In this document: positions 35,481 to 47,915 of the stretch, one piece after another
Position numbering within the stretch: position 1 is the stretch's first letter
How the letters are laid out: each line of letters starts with the position of its first letter
Assembly (NCBI RefSeq): GCF_030704535.1
Contig: NC_081820.1
Coordinates: 21,579,001 to 21,643,000, forward strand
Length of the DNA stretch: 64,000 bases
Source: Vitis vinifera
Lineage: Eukaryota; Streptophyta; Magnoliopsida; Vitales; Vitaceae
Direction: 5' to 3'
Program-made: the position numbers and the translations under genes
The notes under the pieces: model-generated
What the model was told of the DNA's origin: nothing
Databases searched by the model: none
The model's input: only the letters and a program-made list of their open reading frames with translations

Positions 35481-36249
35481 AGTTGTTTCATGCATTTTCA
35501 ATCCTTTATGGGTTTTAACATGATCCATATAAATATATTGTAATTACTTCATACTTCTTTAAAGACTATTCTTGATACTAGGTCTTTATAAGAAACCTTA
35601 TATTATAGTTTTTGTTTTATCTCAACTACACTTTTGCATAATAACCCATTGATATTTAACAATTTTTTTTTCTCTTTTAGACGTTAGACTTCAAGTCTAT
35701 TAATATTCAATAAGCTTTACGTCTTTGAACATTTAAACTACAAGTTTAAATACTTCTTGTTTCATTTACAAATTTAGTTGTATCTATATTGCTTCCTTTC
35801 ATTTTGGCCAATCATTTCTTTGTTACATTCTTCCACATTTTATAGTTTAAGATTCTTATCTTTTTTTTTTAAATGATGTTAAAAGCAACTTGGAAAGAGA
35901 AAATGTTGTTAACAAAATCATTTTTTATCTCAATTGTGTTGTGCAAGTTTTATAGGGAAAATAAGTGCAAAATGTAGAGAAAAATAGTGCACAAATCAAG
36001 GAATCTTGCGGCAAATAACTATTTGCACCTGTTTTCCCTATGCAAAAAGCAAGTCTTAACAAGTTTCAACAAGTAGTAGGAACTTTTAGTTAAAATAGTA
36101 GTAGTTAGTATTAGAATAAGGCATATACCATTGTCTTAAGTTTGCCAAATTATTTGATGTTTACAATTTATTTTAAATTCAAATTTCTTTGTTTTAAATT
36201 TATAAAGTTTTAGCTCAAGGCTCAATTTTAACTCCCACTGCATTACTTT
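35481..36249. other. AT-rich spacer, possible continuation of the copia remnant
   Basis: No readable domain remains. The base composition is like the adjoining remnant, so this may be the rest of a decayed retroelement, but that is a guess. Confidence 0.3.
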
Positions 36250-36760
36250 TAATTTCAAATTTTAGTCGGTTACTTAGTTCAAAGGTGAGATTGAGGGTTC
36301 CATAGTCAGTGTGAGTTTAGGACTCTACTTTTGTCTTCCTTCTCTAGTTGAGTCTAGGCTTGTTGAGGCAAGGACCAATTCCATCTATCACTATGGTTCT
36401 TAGTTGCTTGAAATGCCTTAAACAAAAATCAATGGTGGAGTGAGTTATGGAGATTGATTCATTTTTATTGTTACCATGGTTTCCCATTGCTTGAAATGTC
36501 TTGAATGAGAATGCGATGGTGGAGTGAGTTAAGGGGTGTAGAGCCTTTTAGTAGAATGATCTAGGCTAATTGGAGAAGCGAGTAACAATTGAAAGGTGTA
36601 GTGTCTATCCAAGATATGGGTTGCACTTTATGCATGAAGACTCACTTAGGTAATGTAGCCTCTTTAATTCTTCCCTTTAATTTTTTCATTTAATTTCTAC
36701 TCTTCATTTAGTATCATAGTTGTTGCTTTATTTATTTCCTTTGACTCTTTTATGAATATA
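36250..36760 (+). repeat. Dispersed repeat, copy 1 of 2 (direct pair)
   Basis: Colinear with 42620-43105 over about 450 bp: shared blocks include 'tagttgagtctaggcttgtt', 'atcaatggtggagtgag', 'tgaaatgtcttgaat', 'tccaagatatg' and 'ggtaatgtagcc'. Divergence is substantial (roughly 20% by eye). Family unknown; an LTR or retroelement tail is possible. Confidence 0.8.
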
Positions 36761-37020
36761 ACAAAAAGAAATTCCTTTCCAAATTGTTGGTGCATTATAC
36801 CTTAACTTGGATTAAAAATAAAATGCTTGACAAGCTACTAAACCCCATGAAAAAATGACTAGGATTGAGACTCTCAATGTGTACTACTACAATCATGTCT
36901 CTCCAATAGGGGCCTAATGTTATGGTAGAGCTCTTAAAAGCATGACATGATGCAATAAAATATATTTATTAATAAATTTATTTATTTATCATTTTGGTTC
37001 ATTTTATTATTCTACTTTGC

Positions 37021-37024
<4 letters not shown>

Positions 37025-37070
<46 letters not shown>
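37025..37070. repeat. (TA)n microsatellite
   Basis: An uninterrupted run of about 23 TA units, probably highly variable in length between individuals. Similar shorter runs are at about 39973-39999 and 40195-40228. Confidence 0.95.
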
Positions 37071-37073
<3 letters not shown>

Positions 37074-37089
37074 AGTATTCACTCTCTTA

Positions 37090-38560
37090 TCACTGATATT
37101 ATACATGATTTGAGTGCATTAGAAGTTGTACAGAAGATCCAAGTCATGAATTTCTTGCAAGATGATAAGTAGTTCATAACCAATTCATGGATTTAAATAA
37201 TCCATTAGAGATTATAATGAATTACCTTTTAATTGGAAGGAGGACTTATTTTGGTAATTGAGATGGTTTTACTATAGTGAGTGCATTAGAGTGTATGATT
37301 ACACATTGAATAAAACCTATAGTGAATCATAACATTAGCTATCGAGTTGTCATGATTCATCAAACAACTATATTGCATGGATTCTAAACTTTGAGAGGAT
37401 ATTTAACCTGTGTCGAATTCATCAGTGGCTTTTACTTGTGGGTGAGATCTTAAGGTGATCATATATTCCCTATAAATTGAGTTATTATTGATAGAGATTG
37501 ATGACAATAGGTATTTTCGATAGAAACACTATGATATCTCATAAAATTGAAACATTGTATTCCCTTAAGTGATTTTAAGGACATGTGATCAAGAAAACTA
37601 TGATCGTAGTAATTCCTTTAGTAAAATTTGACATATGTTCTTTGTGAGTTAAGTATGTTAATTGATCACATAATAGAAGGATTTATAGCTAATGGATTGG
37701 AGAGGTAATCTTGAAAAGATGATAACACATACCTTGCTAGCTAGATTACATACATTAGTTTATGGGGAATCTACATGTAATGGATATTAAGTCACAGAAC
37801 CGAGCTATGTCTCATTATAATATCATATGATACTGAAGTGCAAGAGTATTGAGTCAACTTTAGAATTGGATTATGGGGGAGTCAACATTTTCCTATGGGT
37901 CTCAATGGTCCTCGTTCAAGCTCTTAATTCATGGTGACACATTTGTTTGAAAAAACTATGAGTTTGTAATTTTGAAGTGTGCATAAGTGCATTTTGGCAA
38001 AAACACAATGTTACATTGAATCTTATGAATGATCTTTTGAGATGGGGTTAATTAATTTATTGGAACTTAATAGGACTAATTAATTAATTATAACTCAATT
38101 GGGCTAGAATAAGTGACCCAAACCCAAGTTGGGCTCAAGTCAAGTAAGTCTAAAAGAAGCCTATATATAAACCCCCTAGGGGTTTAAAGCTTCATTCTTG
38201 GCCATTATCTTTTAGACTCCAAAGAGAAAATCCTAGTTTCGCCGTTAGAAAGAGAAGAGTACCCTTCTCTTGTGCTAGAGATCCATAAAATGAGTGATCG
38301 ATCAAAAGATTGTTGGGTACGAGATCTACGATGCCATTAAAGTTACTTCATCATATTGAAATCGATTTGAGAACATTTATATAGTAGGTATAATGTTCTT
38401 CATCTCTTGATAAAGTTTTAAATGCTATTTTTCCATTATGCATAGATCTAAGTTTAAGAGTAGTTTGCATGCACCCTATATGATCCAAGACTAAGGAACA
38501 TAGTAATCTAAGTTTCCTTAAACCCAACTCCTTTTTATATACTAACACCACTATTCACAT
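37090..38560 (+). repeat. LTR-like remnant with a promoter-like segment
   Basis: 38100-38290 looks like an LTR U3-R junction: a TATATATAAA box at about 38162-38171, then a less AT-rich segment ('aggggtttaaagcttcattc', 'gccgttagaaagagaagag') as in copia LTR leaders. No matching second LTR, primer-binding site or target duplication was found, so the limits are approximate and the call is an inference from composition. Confidence 0.4.
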
Positions 38561-39626
38561 TGATTACAATAAAAAGGAAAGAAAATATGATAAGCATTTG
38601 TATAGACATAATCTTTTGTTTAAACTATTTTACCATGTTTCAATTGTGCATCGATTGTGTTAATTAATTATCCTATATAAGGATATTAATTTATAATATT
38701 CTCATGTATAAAATTTTTTCAAGATATTTTATATCGTTCTTTGAGTTTTGATTAATCTCCATCCAATTAATTTTTTTAAAATCCAAATTTCCATAAAATT
38801 TAACTATCTATATTTCCATGAAAATCAATATTTTTATCCTTATTATCAATATCACCAACTTCTTTCTTTCTCTAAGAGCATGTCAAATATTTTATAAAAT
38901 TAGACATACCAAAGAATTAATTTCCATTTTCAAGAATCACCTTATGAAAACCCATTAGAGAACTACACATAACAATACCAACTTTAAAAAATGTATAAAT
39001 TACGTAAAATAATAGTGCACACATTATATTACAAAAAGTTTAGGCATTAAGTCAAAAATGACTGATAAGGAGATATTTTAAAGTAATTTTAGTTATGATG
39101 ATATAACTCTTCTTTTCACTCTTACTTCTTCCGAGTATATAGGATACAAACATCAAACATGATCAACCATCAAGTGCTCCTGAAAAATAAAACAAACATG
39201 TAAATAATATGTGTAAGAAGAAAATTAAAATAAAAAACAAAATATTCATATTACCTCTCCTCCAGTTTGTTGCCTACAATCCTAAGAAAGAAAGGCATAA
39301 AATTTATTCCAGATCAAATAGATGGAGTACAGAATTTATATGATGATATATCTTAAAATTTATATGAAAACTATATAAATTTAGATGGAGTACAGAATTT
39401 ATATAATTTAAAAAATATAATTTCAAAAGTTATTATATTGAAAACTATATTTATAAATTAGAGTTTTTATGTAAACTTATAATTTATATTTATATTTATA
39501 ATTTATAATATTAAAAATGAAATTTTAAACTACAAAATCTTGTTTGTTTGAGATGTACACTTTAAATAATTTATTAAATCATGGGAATAAAATAAAATAA
39601 ATTATAATATAAAAAGTATTAAAAGA
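38561..39626. other. AT-rich intergenic DNA, no gene seen
   Basis: No coding frame or repeat family recognised. Confidence 0.6.
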
Positions 39627-40193
39627 TACGTTTGGTTGACATAATAGGATAAAATAATATATGTATATTTTAGGATCATATCCATTGAATAAAAAATGCA
39701 TATTTTAGGATGTAATTTTCAATGGAATATGATATCTAATATATATAATGAGATATGTTATGTTATATTATGTTTATATTTAGTTTGTGAAATGAATAAA
39801 AATTAATATAGAATATAAGTTATTTTTTAATGTTTAAAATAAAAATTATATTACATTTAAATATTTTTTATTTAAAAAAAAATTATCTTACATTTAACAA
39901 TATTCATTATTAAAATATTTAAACTTTGTAAATAATTTTTTTATATTATATTATTCAATATATAAAAATAATTATATATATATATATATATATATATAAT
40001 TATTTTAGAATATTTTATAAGTACTTTTTTATATCTTATTTTTTAACTACAAATTTAATTTTATAATAAAAAAATTATTTTGTAAAATAACGAATATGAA
40101 ATAGAAAATTTTAATAAAAATAAATAAATTTATAGTATATGGGATATGCATATCCTACATCTTAGCATATGATTAAAATATCTCATGTATAAA

Positions 40194-40231
<38 letters not shown>

Positions 40232-40406
40232 GTGGATAATATATCTCATTGTTTATCCGATCACATCTTTAATTGAACATAAGATACAATAAATGATGAG
40301 ATAACTTATTTGATCTCATCATCAACCAAATATAATATAAGATATAATATTCCATCTCTTATCATATCACAAACCATATCCAACCAACCAATCAAACATA
40401 GCCTAA
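39627..40406. mobile_element. Possible MITE with (TA)n expansions
   Basis: The left end 'atacgtttggttg' and the complement of the right end, 'ctatgtttgattg', agree at about 10 of 13 positions. The left end is followed by 'acataataggata' and the right end is preceded by 'cttatcatatcacaaaccat', which are complementary in outline. The interior is AT-rich with two (TA)n runs. No target duplication is clear. Confidence 0.4.
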
Positions 40407-40974
40407 GTACATTCAACATTAGGGATGGGTGAATGAGTGATAAAGAAAAAGGCAAAGGTGAAGTTGGGTATCGAAACCTAAGTCGGACTAATAAAAACTC
40501 AAGTATAGATTTTTCTAAAAAATATTATTTGAAAATAAATACAAAAATGTGATATTTTCATCATTAACTATCTTTTTAAAAAATGAGTTTCACATATGAA
40601 AGTTTAGAGATCTTGGTTCTTTAAAGATTTTTCTTATAGAACCACAAGTTGGAGTGCACAATATACAAATTTGTTAGCTAGATGTTATCGATAAAATGAC
40701 TTATTCTCTATGCCTACACTAATATTCACATTTACTATGTAATATCACTCATGCTCCCAATGAACTACCTCAACACCTGAGGGGATGCACATCTTTCTTA
40801 TGATTCCAATAATGAAAACACATACTTTGAGAGTTTTGAATTAAATACAAAGAATAATGATTTAAAACTTAAACTCATGAGTTCTTGAGAGAAATCTTCA
40901 TATATTAAAGAAAACCCACTTAGAATCAATTCAAAAATCATATTTACAAAAAAAGCAATTTAGAAAACTTAAGG

Positions 40975-41347
40975 CCTTGTTTATTAATTGTTTTTAAAAA
41001 TAGTTTTGAAAAACAATTTTTGAAAATTGTTCTATTATGTTTTATAAAATACAAGTTTGTTTGAGAATCTGAAATATTTTTAATATTTTAAAATTAATTT
41101 ATATCTAATACTTTATTTTTAATTATTCTACATATTTATCTTATTGTTTTTTAAAACAATCATTATAAAATAACTGAAAACAACTAAAAGATATTCTTTA
41201 AAAACAATTCATTTTCTATTTTTAAAAATAGAAAATGGAAAATAGTTTTTTGGTTGCCTAACATGTTTTTTTTTTTTTTTTGAGAACAGAAAACTATTAC
41301 AAAAAAAGTGAAAAACTGTTATCGAAAACAGTTGCCAAACAACGTCT
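40975..41347. mobile_element. Possible MITE (fold-back, non-coding)
   Basis: The left end 'ccttgtttattaattgtttt' and the right end 'gaaaacagttgccaaacaac' are roughly complementary. The interior has A-rich and T-rich halves (e.g. 'gaaaacaatttttgaaaatt' and 'attttctatttttaaaaat') that can pair. Similar phrases occur in the element at 61331-62023. Confidence 0.4.
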
Positions 41348-41689
41348 AAGACTCTTAAAAAAAATTGGAAATATATGTATTTTTATTTAATTATACCTTT
41401 CCCCCACAACCTTTTATGTTTTTTACACTTTGCCGCTTCCCATTCAAAATCCAATAACTTTCACACCAAACTTCTTAAAGACTAGCGTTCCACCTTTTTT
41501 TTTGTTGAACAACATTACTTTCATTAAATGAGTATGTCACGTGCTCCACACATGACTTAATATGAGAGGGTAAAAATGTTATGTGAAAGAGAGCCAAAGC
41601 CCTAAAATCTATTGCTTCTTCATTTTTCTTCCTTCGAAAGCCTTAAATTCCTAAACACCACACTAACGTATTAAAAATTCCAATTGCAC

Positions 41690-42245
41690 GGTTTATTAGA
41701 CGATCAAATTGTTCACCTTAGATGAAAGAGAGTTGATTCCCAATGCAGCTTCATCATTAGAGAATCCATAATCCCAAGACCCTTTTGACCTGCATCCAAT
41801 TCCTTTGCAATACCTAACTATTTATCATTTTTGGAGAAACCAATGGAAGTCAAAGGTTTAGTTTCAAGATTTACAACACACACAATTGTACCCCCAACCC
41901 CAAACTTTTCATCATGATTTGAAAATTTTTTGGAAACTGAAAATTTTCCCACGCCATCAAACCCAAAGTTGTTCTCTATTTCCCTAAGGTTTCCCACTGC
42001 ATCATCTCCTCTTGAAATGCCAAGCCGACAAACATGATGTTGATTAGGAGGGTTGTCTTCCATATCCTTTGGCTGAGTTAAAGTAATTTTGCAACCAAAA
42101 CAATACTTTTCTCCAGTTATTCTAACACAATCAATGGCACCAGACCAACAATAAACAAATCCTTGGTCATGACATGCAGAACCTTGAAGAACATCACCTT
42201 CAATATTGAAATCTAGCCATGGGATAATAGTTAAATCGAACATAA
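41690..42245 (-). pseudogene. hnRNP U-like SPRY-domain protein fragment
   Basis: On the minus strand a SPRY/B30.2 segment of the plant hnRNP U-like RNA-binding protein can be read from about 42245: LDFNIEGDVLQGSACHDQGF, VYCWSGA, ITGEKYCFGCKI, VCRLGISRGDDAVGN, FGVGGTIVCVVNLETKPL, SIGFSKNDK. At that point TGG has become TAG. The reading then continues as LGIAKELDAGQKGLGIMDS before further breaks. The N-terminal SAP-type and C-terminal parts of the family are absent. The open frame extends upstream to 42324, but those residues (CLCMCVCRVTFYYCF) do not look like the family. It is best explained as a duplicated or captured gene fragment. Confidence 0.8.
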
Positions 42246-42619
42246 AATACTTGCAAAATGAAAAACAATAGTAGAAGGTAACTCTACACACGCACATGCA
42301 CAAACACAAAAAAGTGAGGGACAAAGTGTAAAAGATGTAAAAGGTTAAAAATGTAATTTGTATTTAATCATTTTCTTTTTAAGTTAAAAAAATATTTTTT
42401 AAAATCCTTAAATTAAGTATAATTCCAAATTTTTTTAAAGAATTTCCTTTTTAAAATCTTAATTTAAATTTCTTTACAAATAAATTTATTATCAATTTTC
42501 ATCTAAGTTTACTTATATCTTATTATCCTCAATTAACTCAATTATAGTAATATGTTTAATCTCAAGTTGATTATGCAACAACTTTAAATCTTTGAAAGAG
42601 TGTAAATCACAAGAATTTC

Positions 42620-43105
42620 ATTAATAAAATTGTTAACTTAGTTAAAAGGTGAAAATTGAGGATTTTATAGTCAATTTGAGTTTAGGATTCCATTTTTGTC
42701 TTCCTTATTTAGTTGAGTCTAGGCTTGTTGAGTCGAAGACCAACTTCGTCTCATTATCACTATGGTTTCTTGTTGCTTGAAATGTCTTAAATAAGAATCA
42801 ATGGTGGAGTGAGCCACTACAACCCCTTCTTATTGTCACCACATTTCCCATTTGTTGAAATGTCTTGAATGGGAATGTGATGGTGGATAGAGTGAAGGTG
42901 TAAAACCTTTTAGTAATATGATTTAGGTCAATTAGAGAAGTGAAAAACCATTGAAAAATGTGGCGCATATCCAAGATATGAGTCACACTTTATACACGAA
43001 GACTTACTCAGGTAATGTAGCCCCTTTAATTGTTCCCTCCAGTGCTATTATTTAGTTTATGCTCCTCATTTAATATTTCAGTTACTACTTCCTTTACTTC
43101 CTTTT
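42620..43105 (+). repeat. Dispersed repeat, copy 2 of 2 (direct pair)
   Basis: Second copy of the repeat at 36250-36760, in the same orientation 6.4 kb downstream. The pair brackets the LTR-like remnant, two MITE candidates and the hnRNP U-like fragment. Confidence 0.8.
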
Positions 43106-43177
43106 GGTACTGCATTAGTTCATTATTCTATAAGGACATTAATTAATTATATTTAGTGGTATAAAAAAATTTCATAA

Positions 43178-43555
43178 CTTATATAAAAGAGAAAAAATGT
43201 TAATATATCTAACATTTTTATAGTTTCCTCCACTCTCTAACATTTCAATATTTCAATATTTTTCAATATATGAGAATATGAAATAAATATCCATTGTTTC
43301 ATTTACACCAACATGCATGCATTAATAGAAAAGTAAAACGAAAATGGCAGTTGAAAAACGGAACTTATACTTATAAAAAGAAAAAAGATATTAATATATC
43401 TAACATTTTTATAGTTTCCTCCAATATCTCTAATATTTAACATTTCAATATTTCCCGATATATAAAAATATGAAATAAGTATCTATTATTTTACTTACAC
43501 CAACATACATGTATTAATAGAAAAGTAAAATGAAAATGGTATGACTTGTCACAAA
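43178..43555. repeat. Tandem duplication, ~192-bp period
   Basis: Units begin near 43178 and 43370 and share 'ttaatatatctaacattttt', 'atagtttcctcca', 'acaccaacat' and 'attaatagaaaagtaaaa'. Copies have diverged by about 10-15% by eye. Confidence 0.85.
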
Positions 43556-44620
43556 TATTTTTAATTTCCTACACTATTCATATGATTCGAAGTCATAGTA
43601 ACCACGATTCTAGTCTCACACATAACTCATGATTTATGAGGAATGGTCATTAATAGTTATATTAAAAGAGATCTTAGATTCACACGTAATTTCCCGTTGG
43701 AGAGGAGCACCCTCTCTTTCATATTCGAGGCCTAGAGCTTAACCGTATGGGCATGGGGCCAGGCCTCGAGCTTTGGGTTCAGCCCAACCTTTGGACCTGG
43801 GTTCAAAGTTTTTATTTTAACTTAATTTTGATATCATTTAGTAAAATTTAGAGGTTATGAAAAACAGGAAAAGAACTAATAATTCATAATTTATAAAATA
43901 ACAATAATTTATATATTAAACTTTTTATGTAAACATATACTTTATGAATTTGTCAAATATAATTTATAATTATAATTTAATTAGTTTCAAAATAAACTTT
44001 TGATTAAAATTTATAATTTATGAGTGAAAATACTATAAGATAAATTATGAAATTGATAAAATAAAAACCAAGACAAATAAACAAATTTATATTAAATATT
44101 TTGCATTAAATACAGCATAAATATTATAATATGTTGCAATTTAGAAGTTTAGAACAACTTTATTAGACATGCCTCATTAATTTATTAGTAATTGGAATTA
44201 AATTTTTTTAAATTTTGTATTACTTTAATAAATTTTTATTTTGAAAAGATAAATTCATTTTTTATAACTTTCAAAATAAAACAAAATTATCAACTTCATC
44301 TAAATAGCACACTAACAACATGAAATCTACTTAGATACAAATTACTATAATTTTAGGATTATTTTTTTTATAGAATAAATTTATATTTATATTTTTTTAA
44401 ATTGTTTTACTTGTGCAAAAAGTCCTTGAATTAACGAAGGGTTTAATGAAAGTGTTAACAATTGGATTTTTTTTTCATCCCACTTTTTGGTCCAAGCATA
44501 AATTCTAAATTCTAATGAAAGTCTATCTTGAAAAAGATTTATAAAAAGGGGATTTTTCTTTCATTTTTAAAATAAAAATAAAAATAAAATGAAATAAAGA
44601 GAGAAAGAGATGATTGTGAA
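43556..44620. other. AT-rich intergenic DNA, no gene seen
   Basis: 43700-43810 is less AT-rich ('ggggccaggcctcgag') but contains no recognisable gene or RNA. The rest is AT-rich. Confidence 0.5.
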
Positions 44621-44639
44621 AGTCCCTCTTCCTGAGCCT

Positions 44640-44740
44640 TGGGCTTCCCTAAACAAGACGCTGGCCCAGGCCCAAGCTAACATCTCTTCCGATAATAAAA
44701 ACGACGGCGTTTAGTTGCGCCTAAATCAACTTCACAATAA
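44640..44740 (+). promoter_or_regulatory. Promoter of the small complex I-like gene: site II-type motifs
   Basis: TTGGGCTT near 44639 and the doublet GGCCCAGGCCCAAG at about 44663-44676 are TGGGCC/T (site II) elements. These are known to be enriched upstream of nuclear genes for mitochondrial respiratory proteins in plants. A palindrome-like AAAACGACGGCGTTTA follows at 44697-44712. Confidence 0.5.
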
Positions 44741-44840
44741 TTAGGGCTTTTTGTTATTTGTTGAACTCCAGAACGTCATCGGCGTCCTGTTACCTGTAAG
44801 TTTCTGTTCGAGAAAACAAAGGAAAAGGAGAGGAAAAAGC

Positions 44841-46514
44841 ATGGGAGGAGTGGATCACGGCCATGGCGAAGATTTCAGGACGAAGGTGTGGAGCATGACT
44901 GGAGGCCCAAATTGCAGGCCCAAACACTGGAAGCGCAACACTGCCATTGCCATGTTCGGCGTCTTTCTCATTTGCATCCCAATCGCTATGAAATCTGCCG
45001 AGCTCGAGGTCTCTCTCTTTCACTCTCTTCTTTTGGCAGTTAATCAGTTGATAATTGTGATTGATTTTGAATCCCTATGTGTCATTTGCTTTTGATTTAA
45101 TCGTTTCTCATTTTTTGAAATCCTAAACCCGAAATTCCATTTTTCTTGACAAGGACTTGGCTGGGGACATAGCTAGATATAGAGCTTGAAAATGTAAGGA
45201 ATCTAGGGGTCACTGCTGCACTCTCTGAGTTGAATCGAGGACAAAACCGGTTGATTTCATCCTAGTTAAAAATAAATAAATTCTATTCTTATTTTTGAAA
45301 CCCTAGACCCAAAATTCCATCTTCCGTTGAAGGGTTGACGAATTGACGGAAAATATAGACCTTGAAAATGTAGAATCTGGGGTTCACTACTGCACTTTCT
45401 GAGTCGAATCAAGGAGAAATTGAGAGTCTAAACGATGCTTAAGCCTAAGATGTGAGGGGGATAAGAAAAAAATACAGTGAAGATCTATACTGATCACAGA
45501 GTAATATTTCTACTTTTGAAGTAAAATTTGCAAAGGAGGAAGAAGAAGATGCCGAAGCATCACCTTGGGATTTTTTAAAGAATAGGATAATTAAAAAAAA
45601 AAAATTTAAAATACAACAATTGAAACAATATTTTCAAATATTTTATTCTAAAATTGTTTTTTGAAAAAATAATTAAACTAAAGTTCTCTTTGAAAAAAAA
45701 TAATTGCAGCCCTAAAACAATCTCTAGTCACAATTAGGACTTCTTTTCCTTGCAAACCCTAATATTACTATTTTCAAATTTGAAGAACCCTTGATATTGA
45801 TTACATTGTAATTAAATTCCATCCCTGAGAACTCCGAGGAATTGATTTTGAGAGGTTGCCTGCCATGAATCTGGAGGCCTTAAATGTGTGATGGGAAGCT
45901 GCTAATACTAGTTCCGAATTCCAAGTTTGTAAATGGTGAAGAAATTGCTTATCTGAGTTTAATACGTTATATAAATATTATATATATAGTTCATGACATT
46001 ATGCATGTAATAGCGGGTTTATCTTAACTATGTAGACACCATTTAAAGTAGTGAGGATCTATTAAGTCAAAAGTGGATAGTATCTACACGGATGGAAAGA
46101 GTTGATTTTAGATTCCAGTGTGGGACTATCTGTATGATCTCGTAAGGAGTGTTTGTCTATCTGAGTAATCCTACCATCCCTCAGACATTATGGGTTGGTG
46201 ATGTTTTGTATCATTTAGAAGAAAAAAGTTTCTACAATTATATATATAGTGAAATTTTCTCAAATCATATAAATGTATTTTAAGACCATGAAGGTCTATG
46301 GATCTAGAATGGACATTATCTATACGAGAGTGTGGTGTGCACAATATTTACAATATAAGAGAAGAAAAAAAAACGGAGTACTTAACATATAGTGTAATTA
46401 TAATGAGGAGTTCCAACTAAAAAATGTTTTATTTTGCAGCAACGGCCTCATCATCCGGTTCGGCCAATTCCTTCACAGCTCTGGTGCAAGAATTTTGGAA
46501 ATAAGGAATACTGA
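44841..46514 (+). CDS. Small single-span membrane protein, plant mitochondrial complex I-like
   Basis: Two exons, 44841-45008 and 46440-46514 (243 nt, 80 aa), joined in phase 0 at GAGCTCGAG|gtct..gcag|CAACGG. The protein begins MGGVDHGHGEDF, then has the conserved stretch WSMTGGPNCRPKHWKRNTAI, one hydrophobic segment (AIAMFGVFLICIPIAM, residues about 35-50) and a C-terminus QRPHHPVRPIPSQLWCKNFG. It closely resembles, from memory, the Arabidopsis protein At4g00585, found in plant respiratory complex I, so it probably sits in the inner mitochondrial membrane as an accessory subunit. No cleavable presequence is visible, as is usual for such small subunits. The site II-rich promoter agrees with this role. 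The 1.43-kb intron carries repeats. Confidence 0.85.
45110..45425. repeat. Imperfect duplication inside the small gene's intron
   Basis: Copies near 45112-45245 and 45292-45425 share 'gaaattccat'-type starts, 'agcttgaaaatgta'/'accttgaaaatgta', 'tcactgctgcactctctgag' and 'gaatc(g/a)aggaga'. Non-coding; period about 180 bp. Confidence 0.8.
45985..46345 (+). repeat. Second copy of the U6-associated dispersed repeat
   Basis: Shares with 13655-13915 'ttcatgacattatg', 'cttaactatgtaga', 'tttaaagtagtgag', 'tccagtgtggga' and 'aaggagtgtttgtct'. The order suggests the end of one unit followed by a nearly complete second unit ('aagtggatagtatctacacg' near 46068 and 'atggacattatctatacgag' near 46309). No U6 body is present here. 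It lies within intron 1 of the small complex I-like gene. Confidence 0.7.
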
Positions 46515-47900
46515 TTTCTCTGCTGCTGTGTGATAAAATATGGTTTGCTGTCGCCAAGAACCATCTTCTTCTCCGCCTGTGAAAATGTGTGGGTTTCATG
46601 GATACATTTTACTTGTAATAATAGATGGTTTCTAGAACAGCACACCCATAGGTGATCATCATATCAAATTGAAGTTGTTCTGTTGGAGATGAGGGAGTTG
46701 CCCTGTAAGTCCTAAAGCTTTTGGGTCAGTTGGTGTTCCAATTTTTTTTTTTCCTCTCTCTACAAATTGAATTTCAAATAATGTTGGGAAAACTTTAGCC
46801 TTTCCTTGTATTATTTTGAACATTTTAAATGGAGACTTAAATATTCAATGATCCTAGGTTGTGGCTGCAGAGGTGATCTCTAAGTTATAGCCTTGGGATA
46901 ATTGCTTTCGCTGGAACCGGGGGTTGGGCTGTTAAACCGGACGGTTTGTTCGGTTCCAAACAAACCGGTCAACCCCAAAAGGGTTTCTACTTATCTGTTT
47001 GTTGATTTTTGTGCAACGATGCCTGGTGAAAAGTTAGAAAAAAAAAATTTAGCGTGGTTTGTTAGATTGCTTATATCCATGGAACAGATAAAAAGACTTT
47101 TATTATATCATAAATTAGGGTTACATAAAATGATATTTATATTAATCTTCAAGTAATAAAATTTCAAAAATACCCTTAAACCGTTTTGCTCCCTAAATCG
47201 AATGGAGTGGAGCATGACATTTGTCATTTTTTCCACAATTCACACTCAAGCCCAACGAGTATCAAGCTTATTGGTAATAGTTGTTGCAAGGTATTTCTAT
47301 AGCACATGGATAGAAGTGAGGTGGGATTAACTAAAATTGTAAAGAAAATAAACTAAACTTGCATGCTGGAGGATCACCACCAAGCTGTGTATCTTCTGCG
47401 TATCATGTTGCTGCAAAATATGATATATTGTAATATTAATTTTTTTTTCAAATTTGTCACATAAAACCTTTGAACAAATGTAAATATTTATATTTATGAT
47501 TATTTTTATAATAATTATATAATAATAAATATAAATTAATGAATATAATAAATTTAAAATAATAAAATACAAAAATGTGAAGTAAAATTAAATATTATAA
47601 TTTTTTTCAACTTAAACATATCTTTATACTTAAATATTATATATTCTATTTAATAAAATTTCATATATTAATACATTTATATTTGTATTTATAATTTAAT
47701 TTGATATATTAAATATAAAAAAATAATATTATTAAAAATTTTAATTACATATGTATTTTAAAATTTTAAAAATTATTTTTATTTTTATATAATATATAAA
47801 TTATATATTTATATCATCAACGGCGATTGGTAACTTTTTTGGTTTGGAGATGGAGAAAAATTGGGGAGAGTTTAAAGGGCGTCGTACAAAGCAATAAGGG
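46515..47900. other. 3' UTR of the small gene, then AT-rich spacer
   Basis: The 3' UTR probably runs to about 46800. 46900-47000 is GC-richer ('aaaccggacggtttgttcgg') but has no recognisable gene. 47420-47810 is extremely AT-rich. Confidence 0.5.
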
Positions 47901-47915
47901 TAAACGGAGAAAAAT

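Noticed and set aside
42245-42324. N-terminal extension of the hnRNP U-like frame (Cys/Phe-rich)
   Set aside because: It does not resemble the family and looks like non-coding sequence that happens to be open.
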